Shown here: positions 14,742 through 24,732 of the stretch, piece after piece
Numbering within the stretch: the first letter of the stretch is position 1
Layout of the letters: the number at the start of each line of letters is the position of its first letter
Notes under the pieces: model-generated
Database searches by the model: none
The model's input: the letters and a program-made list of their open reading frames with translations, nothing else
Told to the model about the DNA's origin: nothing
Position numbers and translations under genes: made by a program
From: a virus
Virus record (IMG/VR): IMGVR_UViG_3300030098_003923
Location: 1-34,626 of that record
Reading direction: 5' to 3' (one strand)
DNA: 34,626 nt

Positions 14742-15668
14742 ATGCATTCAACTAACTCATTTATCTACACAGTCATCGAGCGTATCCGTGGTTACTTGGA
14801 TGACCCTGATCTGGATGCCAAGTACAGCGATGACTTTCTGCTGCGTCACATCGTGATGCCGTCGATGAGCAATGTGCTGTCTCGTATAAACAACAGCTTG
14901 AGTAACCCGGTGGTGTCTAGGCTGCGGTTGTCCTTGATTGCTGACCAACAGTACTACCAGCTTCCCCCCACTGTGGGTGAGATCTGGAATGTTTGCGTGT
15001 ATGACGCTGATACGGGCAAGATTACTGAGGACTTTGTTCCTCGGGGTCACTGGAACCCGCGTGGTGTTAACTGGTCAATCGAGGGTAACCAGCTTTCCGT
15101 AAAGCCTATTCCCCAGAAAGCCAAGGACATTGACATCTTCTATACCCACACTGGCGACCTGTTGCTTCACTACGGAACAACGGATGCCGGTTTTGAGTTG
15201 GACGAGTCAGATGAAGGAGAAAAGAAAGTTCTCTCTTTGGATGTCAGCCCTACCATTGGTGCAATTGATAAGCGACCAAACGCTTATGCAGGTTCGATGC
15301 TTCGAGTATTGTCTGGCAATGTGATTGAAGAACTGGTCATTGAGTCCAGTAGCTCAGACGCAAACAGTTCAGAAATCAAAGTGACTACTCGAACTCCTGC
15401 GGTCTACCACGATAGTGATAGCACGATTACTTACGAGATTGCCCCTGTTGGATTCCAACCCCTGTATGAGGCTATCTCTGCTTCGGGTGCTTTGAAGCTT
15501 GCGTCGTACAAGAAGATTACGGGTGTTCACTTCCAGATGATCCAGATGCAGTACAAGGATGCACTGAAGACAGCAGCCGATCATTACTCTAATATGCAGA
15601 TGCGTATGCCCAAGCACTGGGACAAGGATACGATGGATAACTCGGACAACCATCTCTTGCCTTATTGA
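14742..15668 (+). CDS. probable head-tail adaptor protein
   Basis: The 308-residue product begins with helices (VIERIRGYLDDPDLDAKYSD, LLRHIVMPSMSNVLSRINNS), continues with a beta domain containing QQYYQLPPTVGEIWNVCVYD, and ends with helices (YKKITGVHFQMIQMQYKDAL). This helix-beta-helix order with a 'yyqLP.~v~ei..v' element is typical of podoviral proteins joining the portal to the tail. Its position after the capsid cluster and before tail genes supports that role. The family call is by pattern only. The ribosome site is weak (CGGG). Confidence 0.6.
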   Translation: MHSTNSFIYTVIERIRGYLDDPDLDAKYSDDFLLRHIVMPSMSNVLSRINNSLSNPVVSRLRLSLIADQQYYQLPPTVGEIWNVCVYDADTGKITEDFVPRGHWNPRGVNWSIEGNQLSVKPIPQKAKDIDIFYTHTGDLLLHYGTTDAGFELDESDEGEKKVLSLDVSPTIGAIDKRPNAYAGSMLRVLSGNVIEELVIESSSSDANSSEIKVTTRTPAVYHDSDSTITYEIAPVGFQPLYEAISASGALKLASYKKITGVHFQMIQMQYKDALKTAADHYSNMQMRMPKHWDKDTMDNSDNHLLPY

Positions 15669-15675
15669 GGATTAA

Positions 15676-16707
15676 ATGTCTCCTGTATATTCACCTTCCA
15701 ATGCAGCCTACATGTCGGAGTACGGTCCCATTCATGGGGCGTATGGTCCGTCTGCTGAAAGCAAATTCCAAATGGGGTTTGGTCAGTCCCAAGCCCTACC
15801 CGGTCTTGACCCCTCCGTACAAAGAGGCGGTAACAATGCTGGCGGTGCGTGGGCTCCGAACAACGGCGCATCACTTCAGTCAGGACTAGACGGTCTGGAC
15901 TTTGGTGAGATCCCCCCATGGTCTGGTGGTGGGGGTGGCAACATCCAGCAGATCACCAACAACTTTGCTGGCGGGGCTGACGGCGTTGGTGTTTTTGAAA
16001 TAAATAGCCAATCGCTTGACACAGGTGATGTTTCTCTAATTAAAGAAACAACCGGAAGCACGGACATTGGAGAGTCTGGAACAACTACAACCTTAAATGC
16101 GTTGAAGTGTTCCGACGGCACAGTGTCATTTAGTTCTTCTGGTGGGAAGATTGACATCACCGCTTCTGGTTCGGGTGCTTCATACAGCAGCACAGCTACT
16201 ATCAGTGTTAGCGGTAATGACCTTGATGGTCGGTACTCCTACAGTAGTCCTGATTTTTTTAGGGACGCGGACGGTGGTAACGACGACGTGTTTGTTGCGG
16301 GTACCCACCGAACAACCAAGTTCCTTTTTGGAATTGCAGCTATTGAGCCAAACACAACAAACCACGTCCCGGGTGACCCTGGTTACCCTTTTACTTACAA
16401 GTTTACCCGTGTCGCAGGGGATATTGATGCAAGCGGTGACGAGTGTTTTAATTTAGTTGAGGTAGACAACTCAGGCGTAAGTCCTCGATATGTTGGGGGT
16501 ATTTTAATGTCCGGTAGTGGGTATCCCAGTACTTACTCCCCCTCTCCAGCAACCACAACAAAAAATACTGGGGCTTCAAGCGTTCACCGACAACAGTGTT
16601 TGGTGTTTATGTGGAAGGATGTAGCAGGACTTATAGGCAATGCGGGAACACATTACTTCCAGTTGCAAATCCCCCACGATGGATCATGTCCTTCTAGTAG
16701 CGGTTAA
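15676..16707 (+). CDS. Gly/Ser-rich virion protein
   Basis: The 343-residue product starts with a Tyr/Gly/Pro-rich region (1-80), then a Gly linker (GGGGG at 84-88), then beta-rich repeats with Thr and Ser (KCSDGTVSFSSSGGKIDITA). The C-terminal domain is also beta-rich (HYFQLQIPHDGSC). Composition fits a surface or tail-attached fibre-like protein. No enzymatic motif is seen. It lies directly before the cysteine-rich giant gene and may act with it. GAGG lies a few bases before the ATG. Confidence 0.7.
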   Translation: MSPVYSPSNAAYMSEYGPIHGAYGPSAESKFQMGFGQSQALPGLDPSVQRGGNNAGGAWAPNNGASLQSGLDGLDFGEIPPWSGGGGGNIQQITNNFAGGADGVGVFEINSQSLDTGDVSLIKETTGSTDIGESGTTTTLNALKCSDGTVSFSSSGGKIDITASGSGASYSSTATISVSGNDLDGRYSYSSPDFFRDADGGNDDVFVAGTHRTTKFLFGIAAIEPNTTNHVPGDPGYPFTYKFTRVAGDIDASGDECFNLVEVDNSGVSPRYVGGILMSGSGYPSTYSPSPATTTKNTGASSVHRQQCLVFMWKDVAGLIGNAGTHYFQLQIPHDGSCPSSSG

Positions 16708-16721
16708 TCAAGGTTGAGAAA

Positions 16722-19700
16722 ATGACGATACGTGCATGTGCATCTTTGCCTTATGGGTGCAATGAAAAAGGACAAGGCGATTCAGTTGGGGCTCCCAAAG
16801 TCTTTAAGTTTGTCCCTTGTGGCAAGTGCAGTGCAATCATGCCCTGCGCTAAAGAGTTTATTTGCGACACTTTTAAAACCCACCAAATAATAAGTGCGGG
16901 GGGTAATAACTATGACATGTGGAAAGAAATTGATGGCGGGGGCTGTAAAAAGTTAGATTTTGACGGTAACGAACTTCAGCTTTCAACCGAGTTTGATGCT
17001 GACGGAAACCCAGACCCTACGTTTCCACAACATGTATACCGAGTCAAGTTTGATAGCGATTACATTAGAAGTAATCCTGATTGCAAAAACCCTTTTAACG
17101 AAGAAAACTGTCCTGACCTTGAGCCTTGCGATGGAAATGAAAGATCACACCCCGGTTGCCCTGCAAGCGCAGAACAAACCGGCACTGCGGGCTTTGCTGC
17201 TCGTTACACCATTAGGATGACAAGAAGTCACGCTGTCTTTGGGTATGAACTAGATGAGGACGGAAACCCAACCACTACCCCCATTGTCTGTGAATCACAA
17301 ACAGTAAATGAAGACGGAAGTGATGCAGGTTGTGTTTACGAACAACTGGGTAGTTTTGCTTGCTCCGAAGAAGGAGAGCCTTGTGACCCAACACAAAGCG
17401 CACCCCAAGGATGCGAGTGTGTTTGCACACCTGAGTTTATTGATCAGGAGATTTGCGGTTACTTTGTAGAGCCTGCTTGCGGGGACAACACAGTTGAAAC
17501 CCGGGAGATTTGCCCTGAAGATCCCGCTCATGTGATATCAAACTTTACTCGTGGGCCGTGGCCTTTTAAAGGTGTGGGTTGGGCACCTAGTTTTGCTGGC
17601 TATAAATACCACATCAAAAAAACGAGGACGGTTCCAAGCGCGGACCCCACCACTCAAGCATTTACTTGTGAAAGAACTGAAACAGACTGTGGTGAGTCTG
17701 AGTTGGTTCCTGATTGCGTCAATGAAATCAGTAGTTGTGTCCAGCCCATGGACAGCTTTGGTATCAACGTCAATCAAGACTTGGGTACAGATCCTGAAAC
17801 AGGTAAGAAGTTTGTCTGGCCTAAGCACCTTCAGTTCAATCTAAGCTCCCTTGTTTACTCAGCGGAAACTGAAACAGAAGACTGCAACATTCCCGAGATG
17901 GATTGTTCCAAGGCTTACTACTACGAAAACAACTGGAGTTCCGGTGGAAGTGCCTGTTTTAACCAAGTAGTCCAAGGAACTGTTGGGGGGAGAAAACAGC
18001 ATTACGTCAATGGGGACACACCCTACGGTTCTGAATACATACACCCCGACGGGTTTCCAACTCGAACATCTTCAGACCCCGATATAGATGGAACTCCTTT
18101 TCGTAGTCGAGGTGTGCGGTGTAAGGTTGACCTTGAAGCCGAAAACTGCAACGACAACAACAGGTGGGGAAACAACGGGAAGCTTGGTAATGCCAGTCAT
18201 CCCCCCACTCAGCGGTTTGGTCAGTTTTCCATGTGCTCTCCCTTTGCGTTATGGGAAGAAATACAACGAGACGACCTCGGCACTTACGATGACAAAGGAG
18301 AAGCTATAGGTGAAAAGCGTGTTTATCGAGAGGCTTGTTGGTTTCAAGGCAAAGGCAAAGCTCGAATAATTAACTCGACTCGAATTGAAACGGAGCCTGT
18401 TTCAGTTCAGTTAACCGCACCTGACTTCCAAAGAACCAACTCTCGATTTGTCGAATACTTTGTTGACGTTGAAGGTTTGGTTCCTCCCGTGTGCGATGAC
18501 GGCAATGTTCCTTGTTCAGGGGCGGGTGCTAACTTAATTAAACCTCTTCCTTGTTTACCTTACGCACAAAATGACAAGGTTGATTCGGATGGGGTTCAAG
18601 GCCGCCCACAAGCTATGCGGCTTGAAGGTGGGTGGGTTTGTAAAAACCAGAAGTACGATGTGTACTACGTTTGCAGCAGAGCAAATAGGATGACGGACTA
18701 CTTCTTGTGGTTGTGTTGTCAGAGCTTTAGTTGTTTCTGTTGTCGTGAAAGTTGTGAACCTAACGCTTGCCCCCCACAGTGTAATTGTGGGGGTGAGGGT
18801 ACTGGTTGTCCTTGTGACTCATGTCGAGAGTGTAGAAGAACTGCACTTTATGCGTGTGGTGCTATTGGCTCAGGTGGCAATGGTTATGAAGACCCCGGAG
18901 ATGGAGATGGAACTATTGGTGGCGTTAGTGGTTGTCCGGGTGGAACCACGCATAATCAATGTGGTTCTTTTAGTGATGGGTGCGGCAACTCAGGTTACAA
19001 GTGCGTAAACATTTCTTCTGCGGTCAACTTGGAACACGGAGCTACTGCACCTTGCCCCGGGTCAGAAACTTCAGTGCCTTCGTATCAAGGTTTCAAGAAA
19101 GACTTGTACATTAGAGTGCTTCTTCGTTGTGATCCTGAAGCAACCCACTATGACCCCCTTACCGGAGAATCAAGCAGGGGGGTTATCAGATCTGAGTTGA
19201 CTCTGTGGTCACAGAAACACCCAAGATACGATGACGATGGTGACAGTGACGGCATCCCTGTTAGCGATGGGGGAGCAACCAAGGGTTGGGAACCAGTTAC
19301 TGGAGGACCTACAGCAACTCCCTGCACCCTTGAAGATGGAGGAAACGACTTTTGTGATGCATGGGATGGGTTTATTTACGGAGATGAACCCGGAGCTATA
19401 CCCTGCGAAAGTTGTTACAACATTGTTCTTGCAGACCGGCTTTACAATGAAGACCCTTCTTTAGGCTACCCGCCGCTTGCTTCTTTTTGTGGCTGCCAAG
19501 GTGATGATGACATTGGAACAGCATGGCCTTGTAATGGTTGTGAAGAAGGCAATACTAAATGTGATGACTTTAACCCGGGATGCCTTCCAAACATATTTAA
19601 CCATGAGTGGAGTGAGGGGCTCATGGACATCAAGGCAGTTTCAGGACCTACCATAAACGAAGAAGGAATTGGTGGAAGTGTTCCCGCAGGGGGCCCAATT

Positions 19701-20939
19701 AACCGGTCTAACTACTGGCGATGGGGTTGTGATTTTGTTCCCACTGGTTATGGATTAACGCCCGGTCGTTTTAGCAATTGGACTGGAGGCTTAGGATCAT
19801 ATCCTATGCCCGACCCCACAAAAAGTTCTGCGGCTATGTTTTGTAGGAGGGACTGCAATCACATTGAAGAGCGGTGCATTAGCCCGTCTTGTAATTGTGA
19901 AGGAGATTGTTTCTGTAGTCCTGATCAGGGAGGAAACACTAATCCAAATTGCCAAGATGATCCTGATCCTGAACTTGACTGCCCCGACAACGAATTTACT
20001 TACCAGCAAAAGATTAACACTGTTAATCCGGGCGACAGGTTGTCTAAGGTTCTAGGTGTTATGGATATTAGAACCACTTCCGAGTGGCAAATTAGAACTT
20101 TTGGAACTGGTTCTACCAACGGCAGTTCCGCTTTTTGCAACAGACACCGTTACGGGTTCAACAAGCACCTCCACCCCATGTTTAACTTGTTTGGTTGCAA
20201 CTACACGGGTCTTGGTAAAAGTTTCTGTGACGGTTCTGACGAAGGTGATGGTGGTGGTATTCCGCCCTGTAGTGAAGTCACAGGAGAAAGAGGCCCAGCA
20301 CCTATGTTCCCTGCTTACCGGGAACTTATAGATAGCTACCCTAACATTGAAAAGATGGGTATTGGTGGAAGCCAAAGTGGCCCTCAGCACTTTACATCAG
20401 GGATGAGAAACACAACGATGCAGTTTGCCAAGCCCTGTACTGGGTGGACCAAGCTGGTCAATGAGTTGAATTATCCTGTGGTTCCCGCAGGCCAGTACAC
20501 CTATAAGCAGGGGTACGGACCCGGCGACTTGGAAGATAAAGACTACGGTTCTGACCACGAAAACTACACCCAGCCCGGTGAAAGAAGTCTTAGTGCTAGT
20601 CATGCGGGGTCGGTTGATCTTCCCGTGGGTTACGCAACTGACCGGGTGGATTCAGAAGGTACGGCTCTCCCGCACTGTACCTATACCGACATGATCGTAG
20701 CTATCAGTGGGGGGGCCTACGAAGACATCCAGCCAGATGCTCGACAAAAAGCAGACCTTGGACCCGCCATCAGTGAGCAGTTCAAGTTGAGCTACATCTT
20801 CACCAAAGAGTGTGACGCAAACTGGTACTCTATTGACTCAGGGCACATGAAGCACCAAGCCAACGGTTGTGCCAAGAAGCCTACACTTACAGGGGGTCAG
20901 GTCTCGTTTGACTTCTACGACCCCACAGATCAAGGGTAA
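16722..20939 (+). CDS. giant cysteine-rich virion protein of unknown function
   Basis: This 1405-residue product has roughly 85 cysteines, about 6 percent. They are clustered: C33, C36 and C42 near the start; C221-C264; the densest patch at 665-712 with 14 Cys in 48 residues (FSCFCCRESCEPNACPPQCN); 923-954 (CGCQGDDD...CNGCEEGNTKC); and 1041-1087 (SPSCNCEGDCFCSPDQGG). CxC and CxxC pairs are frequent. Asp/Gly loops such as FDADGNPDPT, LDEDGNPTTT and DDDGDSDG could bind calcium. No signal peptide or membrane segment is seen. It sits among tail genes, so a receptor-binding or surface role is likely. I know no phage family that matches it. Confidence 0.8.
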   Translation: MTIRACASLPYGCNEKGQGDSVGAPKVFKFVPCGKCSAIMPCAKEFICDTFKTHQIISAGGNNYDMWKEIDGGGCKKLDFDGNELQLSTEFDADGNPDPTFPQHVYRVKFDSDYIRSNPDCKNPFNEENCPDLEPCDGNERSHPGCPASAEQTGTAGFAARYTIRMTRSHAVFGYELDEDGNPTTTPIVCESQTVNEDGSDAGCVYEQLGSFACSEEGEPCDPTQSAPQGCECVCTPEFIDQEICGYFVEPACGDNTVETREICPEDPAHVISNFTRGPWPFKGVGWAPSFAGYKYHIKKTRTVPSADPTTQAFTCERTETDCGESELVPDCVNEISSCVQPMDSFGINVNQDLGTDPETGKKFVWPKHLQFNLSSLVYSAETETEDCNIPEMDCSKAYYYENNWSSGGSACFNQVVQGTVGGRKQHYVNGDTPYGSEYIHPDGFPTRTSSDPDIDGTPFRSRGVRCKVDLEAENCNDNNRWGNNGKLGNASHPPTQRFGQFSMCSPFALWEEIQRDDLGTYDDKGEAIGEKRVYREACWFQGKGKARIINSTRIETEPVSVQLTAPDFQRTNSRFVEYFVDVEGLVPPVCDDGNVPCSGAGANLIKPLPCLPYAQNDKVDSDGVQGRPQAMRLEGGWVCKNQKYDVYYVCSRANRMTDYFLWLCCQSFSCFCCRESCEPNACPPQCNCGGEGTGCPCDSCRECRRTALYACGAIGSGGNGYEDPGDGDGTIGGVSGCPGGTTHNQCGSFSDGCGNSGYKCVNISSAVNLEHGATAPCPGSETSVPSYQGFKKDLYIRVLLRCDPEATHYDPLTGESSRGVIRSELTLWSQKHPRYDDDGDSDGIPVSDGGATKGWEPVTGGPTATPCTLEDGGNDFCDAWDGFIYGDEPGAIPCESCYNIVLADRLYNEDPSLGYPPLASFCGCQGDDDIGTAWPCNGCEEGNTKCDDFNPGCLPNIFNHEWSEGLMDIKAVSGPTINEEGIGGSVPAGGPINRSNYWRWGCDFVPTGYGLTPGRFSNWTGGLGSYPMPDPTKSSAAMFCRRDCNHIEERCISPSCNCEGDCFCSPDQGGNTNPNCQDDPDPELDCPDNEFTYQQKINTVNPGDRLSKVLGVMDIRTTSEWQIRTFGTGSTNGSSAFCNRHRYGFNKHLHPMFNLFGCNYTGLGKSFCDGSDEGDGGGIPPCSEVTGERGPAPMFPAYRELIDSYPNIEKMGIGGSQSGPQHFTSGMRNTTMQFAKPCTGWTKLVNELNYPVVPAGQYTYKQGYGPGDLEDKDYGSDHENYTQPGERSLSASHAGSVDLPVGYATDRVDSEGTALPHCTYTDMIVAISGGAYEDIQPDARQKADLGPAISEQFKLSYIFTKECDANWYSIDSGHMKHQANGCAKKPTLTGGQVSFDFYDPTDQG

Positions 20940-20942
20940 ATA

Positions 20943-21266
20943 ATGTCTGATGCTAAAGTATACGATATGCCGGTAAGAGTGTTTGTGGATCGCCGACCCT
21001 ACACATTCAAAGTCCGGGTAGATGAGAAGAAGATGATTGCTAGGGTTGTGACGGCTATGGAGCCTGTAGACAAAGAGCTTACGGGTGTTGGGGATGTAGT
21101 ATCTCGGGTAGCCAAGGCAGCGGGGATAGAAAAGAAGGCCGGGTGCGGCTGCTCTAAAAGACAAAAAATGCTAAACGATGTACTGCCCGTAAAGCCTGAT
21201 GGTATAGTGTCAAAAACAACTGACAAACTGACCAAGATTCTTGGTGCATTTGGTAAGAAGAAATGA
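20943..21266 (+). CDS. small protein with GCGCSKRQ motif
   Basis: The 107-residue product has an N-terminal beta region (YDMPVRVFVDRRPYTFKVRV), a helix, and then KKAGCGCSKRQKMLNDVLPV at 65-84. The GCGC(A/S)KR...LN motif recurs, as I recall, in small phage and bacterial proteins and may bind a metal through the two Cys. The C-terminus is Lys-rich (LTKILGAFGKKK). Its TGA overlaps the ATG of the nozzle gene (ATGA), so the two are coupled; it may be a small partner of the tail. Confidence 0.7.
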   Translation: MSDAKVYDMPVRVFVDRRPYTFKVRVDEKKMIARVVTAMEPVDKELTGVGDVVSRVAKAAGIEKKAGCGCSKRQKMLNDVLPVKPDGIVSKTTDKLTKILGAFGKKK

Positions 21267-24200
21267 ACGAACTGACAACCCAGTGGACCTACAATCTCGA
21301 CGAAATGAGTGAGGACAAGAGCCGCCCTCGGGTGGGGACTCCTCCTCAAAAAGCGTTTGAGATCATTGGTATCGACGGCAACATGAATGGTGGCCTTCGT
21401 CCTATTTCTGGGTTTAAACAGGTAGCAGAACTAGACTACTATTACGACTCAAGTATATCTGACCATTCTGATGTTGCTTCTGCTTTTCAATTTAACCACA
21501 CCTCAGAAGTTATTGATTTCTTCCCCGTCAACTTCAGACTCAATCACAAGTTGAGAGCCGATGGAAGCTTTGAAACAGAGGATAAAGAAGGCTACGCTTA
21601 CGGTTATGTGTATCGGGTAAAGCAGGACGGCAAGACTACCTCTGTATTCATTGAGTACTACGACTCGTTGACTGGAGACTGGGTTAGCTTTGGTGGCAAA
21701 GGCCATATATCAGATCTTGATGCAGGCAACCAGAAAGGTTACGCCGCTGACCCTGCCGACAACCAAGTTCTTGCTACCGCCACAATCACCACAGACCATA
21801 ATGGCGATAGCACTACTGATGACCATCTCCCCGACGAAAAAAGTTTTATCCGGCTTATAGATGCTTCGGGCACAACAAAGACGTACGTCTTGGTTGATAG
21901 CTCTCAGGCAGGTACTCAACCAGATACAGGCTTCATACTAGAGTCAAGCACTGATACAGGAGCGGGAACTGCGGATGGTTTGGCTGGCGGTATTGCAGTC
22001 AACATTGATAGGACTTCAGCTACTCCCTACCTGTATTTGGTTGAATTGAAAAAAGCTATTGAGCACGCTAATGGTCATGCCGGTTCTATTGCTGTTTCAA
22101 TTCCTGCCGCAGCGGCATCCAATCCCCAAGCTCTTACCCTTACTTCTGGGGTGTACCAAGGTAGTGCAGCTAAAGGCAATAAAACAAACACAGGCGACAC
22201 CAATGATGAAGTATCAATTACTAACTTTACTGGTGGGACAGACAACGACACTACGCTGTTGACCGACAGGTTTACTGATGAAGATGCTCAGATGTCTGTG
22301 TCTACTTGGGGTCGTTATGTGTATGTCTTTTGCCAAGGGCAGAAGCCTCTCCGCTTCCACGTAAACGAGTGGGGCAAGCCGGAAACTCTTGGTAGGACAT
22401 CTACTGGACCATTCCCCGGTGGGGGGAAACAGCCCAAGCTACACGAAAAGTTCCTCGACGTAGATGTGACAGATAATGGCATTGATATCACAAACATTGG
22501 AATTAGAGACTCCACGAACTCTACAAGTAGCGGTTCTCTTGACGGGCCTTCTACTGAAGGAACAGGGGGTTGTTTTCCTTCTCAAATTGGCAAGGCTCTT
22601 TCGACAAGCTCTACTGTTCAAGTGCCTTGTATGGCTCGTATCATGGGGGTCAAGTCTGCAACTGCGGGGGCTCTTGACGGGATTGATTATGGGGGTGAAT
22701 CTAATGCTGACGGCGAGGCGTACCAAAACGTAGCGGCTGTTGATAACAACCCCGCCCCGGCATCAACTGTAAATGATGATGCCCACCTCTTTGAGACAGG
22801 TGATTACGCATTTGCGTACTACTTGGCAAACAGCAAGACTGGATCAAAGACCCAGTTGTCTCCTGTGTGTGAAGCCAAAACTGAAGACTTTGAAGCTGAC
22901 ACAAGCAAGTACATTTGTTTGGATATCAGGTACGACTCAGACCAGTACGACCAAGCTTTTGTGTACAGGTCAGTCAAGACTCAGGACGCAGGTGGTTCCT
23001 ACATTGCAGGCATCCTGCACCTAGACAACATCATTAACCTTGAAGACTGGCACGTAAACAATGGTGCTAGTGGGGACTCCAAAGACTCAACTGGGGTTCG
23101 TACTGCGGTTTACTGGTATCAGTTGAATGACACTTCTCTTGTTTATCAGGATGTCTACCTCGACAAAACCATCCACGACGAGTTCATGCCCAGTGGGGGG
23201 TCCTCCATCTTCTATGAAGGTGCGATGGTTGTCAGCAAGATCAAGGACATTACAGCCAGCCAGATTGGTGTAGGCACTAGTAAGGGGTTTACTAATCGGG
23301 TGGGTGACCTCGACAGTGGTTTGGGTGAGACGAAGTGGTCATCCATTTACGAGATCTCTCCCGAGTTGTTCCCCCCACTGAATCGGTATGTACCTCCAGT
23401 ACCGACTAACGAGATCTCCCGGTTCATTCAGGTGGGTCCTGCGTTGATGGGGTTTGCCCGTGATCGCCTGTACTACATGATTAAGGATGGCGCGTTCCTC
23501 CGTATGCAGGAAGCCCATCGCGGGTATGGGATTGTCAATGCGTATGCAGGTGACTCGATTGGACCCCTTGCTTACTACGTGACTAGTCGTGGGGTCAAGG
23601 CTGTCCATGCCAACTCTCGTATTGATGATGTGTCTGCGCTAGACAAGTTCATCGTTGAAGACTGGCGAGACAACCATGCTGACATTCAAGTAGCGTATGA
23701 CCCTACCCAGCTTGCCCTCTATATCCACAACCCCGTACTTGAGCAGACTGCCGTCCTGTGGTTTAACACGGGTAAGGTTACTGAAATCCATGACACTTGC
23801 TTTGACATGTGTCGTCGTGGGGCTTGGTCTTCTGACCTGACAAACATAACTTCGGATCTTGAGGAGCGAGTCCTCTGGGTCATGAATAACCCGGATACTA
23901 CTCACACCTCTGCAATCTCCAGTTTGTTCAAGCCGAAGGTTTATATCCTCGACAACGAACGAAAGACTGTCGATGATGGGGGCAAGGGCATAATCCGAAT
24001 GCTCCAGCACAGTGCTACTACACCTTACGGAACCGTGGGGTCTGTTAACACTGGCGAAAACTCTTTTACAATTAGTGGGTCTGGGGTTGTAGTTTCCGAC
24101 ATGGTGGGTTCTTACTGCTATGTAACGCAAACTGGCGTAAGCACCGAAGGGTTTGACGCTGCTGGTGTTGGACAAAAACTTAAAGTCACAGGTGTAGATA

Positions 24201-24721
24201 CAGGAAGTAAAAAGATCTACGTAGCTTCTACGGACATAAGCAAGGTTGGAGCGGGGTACAACGTTTCCGTTTCTCCTGTGTTTATGAGGTTTGTAGGGGC
24301 TCCGATTACTAGTTCGGTGCCCACACCAGAACGACCTCATGGCGGAAACAACCTGTTCCGGGTCAAGCAAATCTCCTCGCTTGGTGCTGTGTTCTCCGGG
24401 GTAGGTTACAACCACCTCACCACCGATCTCATATATTGGAGGGGTGTGGTGTATGAGGGTGAGGAAACTACCCCCAAGAGTCACGCAGTTTCCCTTGACA
24501 GAACAGGTGCCTTGGTCCGATCTATTAACGATGGGGAGTCGGACAACTGGGCTGCCTTTGAAAACCCAACCACCACCACGGTCAAGGGTCGCCACGGAGT
24601 CAAAGGCTTTTCTCTCTCTCCGGGGTTGGAAATTTTCTGTGTTGATGTAGACTATAGACTATTGCAGGTGCAAGCTAAGGGTACAATTACAGCCACCAGC
24701 AACACTAACCTCACTACCTAG
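21263..24721 (+). CDS. tail nozzle / tail tubular B-like protein with inserted module
   Basis: The 1152-residue product has the features of the podoviral nozzle at the end of the short tail. It shows an N-terminal 'R.GTPPQKAFEIIGIDGNMNGG...ISGF' element and long beta-propeller-like stretches, including ALMGFARDRLYYMI, GDSIGPLAYYVTSRGVKAVH, and AVLWFNTGKVTEIHDTCFD. Residues about 165-327 are an extra Thr/Gly/Asn-rich module (EHANGHAGSIAVS, GNKTNTGD) similar to that inserted in the protein at 11698-12429. The gene overlaps its small neighbour by four bases. The call rests on pattern, size and position; similarity searches would settle it. Confidence 0.7.
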   Translation: MNELTTQWTYNLDEMSEDKSRPRVGTPPQKAFEIIGIDGNMNGGLRPISGFKQVAELDYYYDSSISDHSDVASAFQFNHTSEVIDFFPVNFRLNHKLRADGSFETEDKEGYAYGYVYRVKQDGKTTSVFIEYYDSLTGDWVSFGGKGHISDLDAGNQKGYAADPADNQVLATATITTDHNGDSTTDDHLPDEKSFIRLIDASGTTKTYVLVDSSQAGTQPDTGFILESSTDTGAGTADGLAGGIAVNIDRTSATPYLYLVELKKAIEHANGHAGSIAVSIPAAAASNPQALTLTSGVYQGSAAKGNKTNTGDTNDEVSITNFTGGTDNDTTLLTDRFTDEDAQMSVSTWGRYVYVFCQGQKPLRFHVNEWGKPETLGRTSTGPFPGGGKQPKLHEKFLDVDVTDNGIDITNIGIRDSTNSTSSGSLDGPSTEGTGGCFPSQIGKALSTSSTVQVPCMARIMGVKSATAGALDGIDYGGESNADGEAYQNVAAVDNNPAPASTVNDDAHLFETGDYAFAYYLANSKTGSKTQLSPVCEAKTEDFEADTSKYICLDIRYDSDQYDQAFVYRSVKTQDAGGSYIAGILHLDNIINLEDWHVNNGASGDSKDSTGVRTAVYWYQLNDTSLVYQDVYLDKTIHDEFMPSGGSSIFYEGAMVVSKIKDITASQIGVGTSKGFTNRVGDLDSGLGETKWSSIYEISPELFPPLNRYVPPVPTNEISRFIQVGPALMGFARDRLYYMIKDGAFLRMQEAHRGYGIVNAYAGDSIGPLAYYVTSRGVKAVHANSRIDDVSALDKFIVEDWRDNHADIQVAYDPTQLALYIHNPVLEQTAVLWFNTGKVTEIHDTCFDMCRRGAWSSDLTNITSDLEERVLWVMNNPDTTHTSAISSLFKPKVYILDNERKTVDDGGKGIIRMLQHSATTPYGTVGSVNTGENSFTISGSGVVVSDMVGSYCYVTQTGVSTEGFDAAGVGQKLKVTGVDTGSKKIYVASTDISKVGAGYNVSVSPVFMRFVGAPITSSVPTPERPHGGNNLFRVKQISSLGAVFSGVGYNHLTTDLIYWRGVVYEGEETTPKSHAVSLDRTGALVRSINDGESDNWAAFENPTTTTVKGRHGVKGFSLSPGLEIFCVDVDYRLLQVQAKGTITATSNTNLTT

Positions 24722-24732
24722 CAGGGTGTATT

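Noticed and set aside
23639-24595. 318-residue minus-strand frame
   Set aside because: It is wholly antisense to the nozzle gene, has atypical composition and no ribosome site; it is a shadow of codon use in the real gene.
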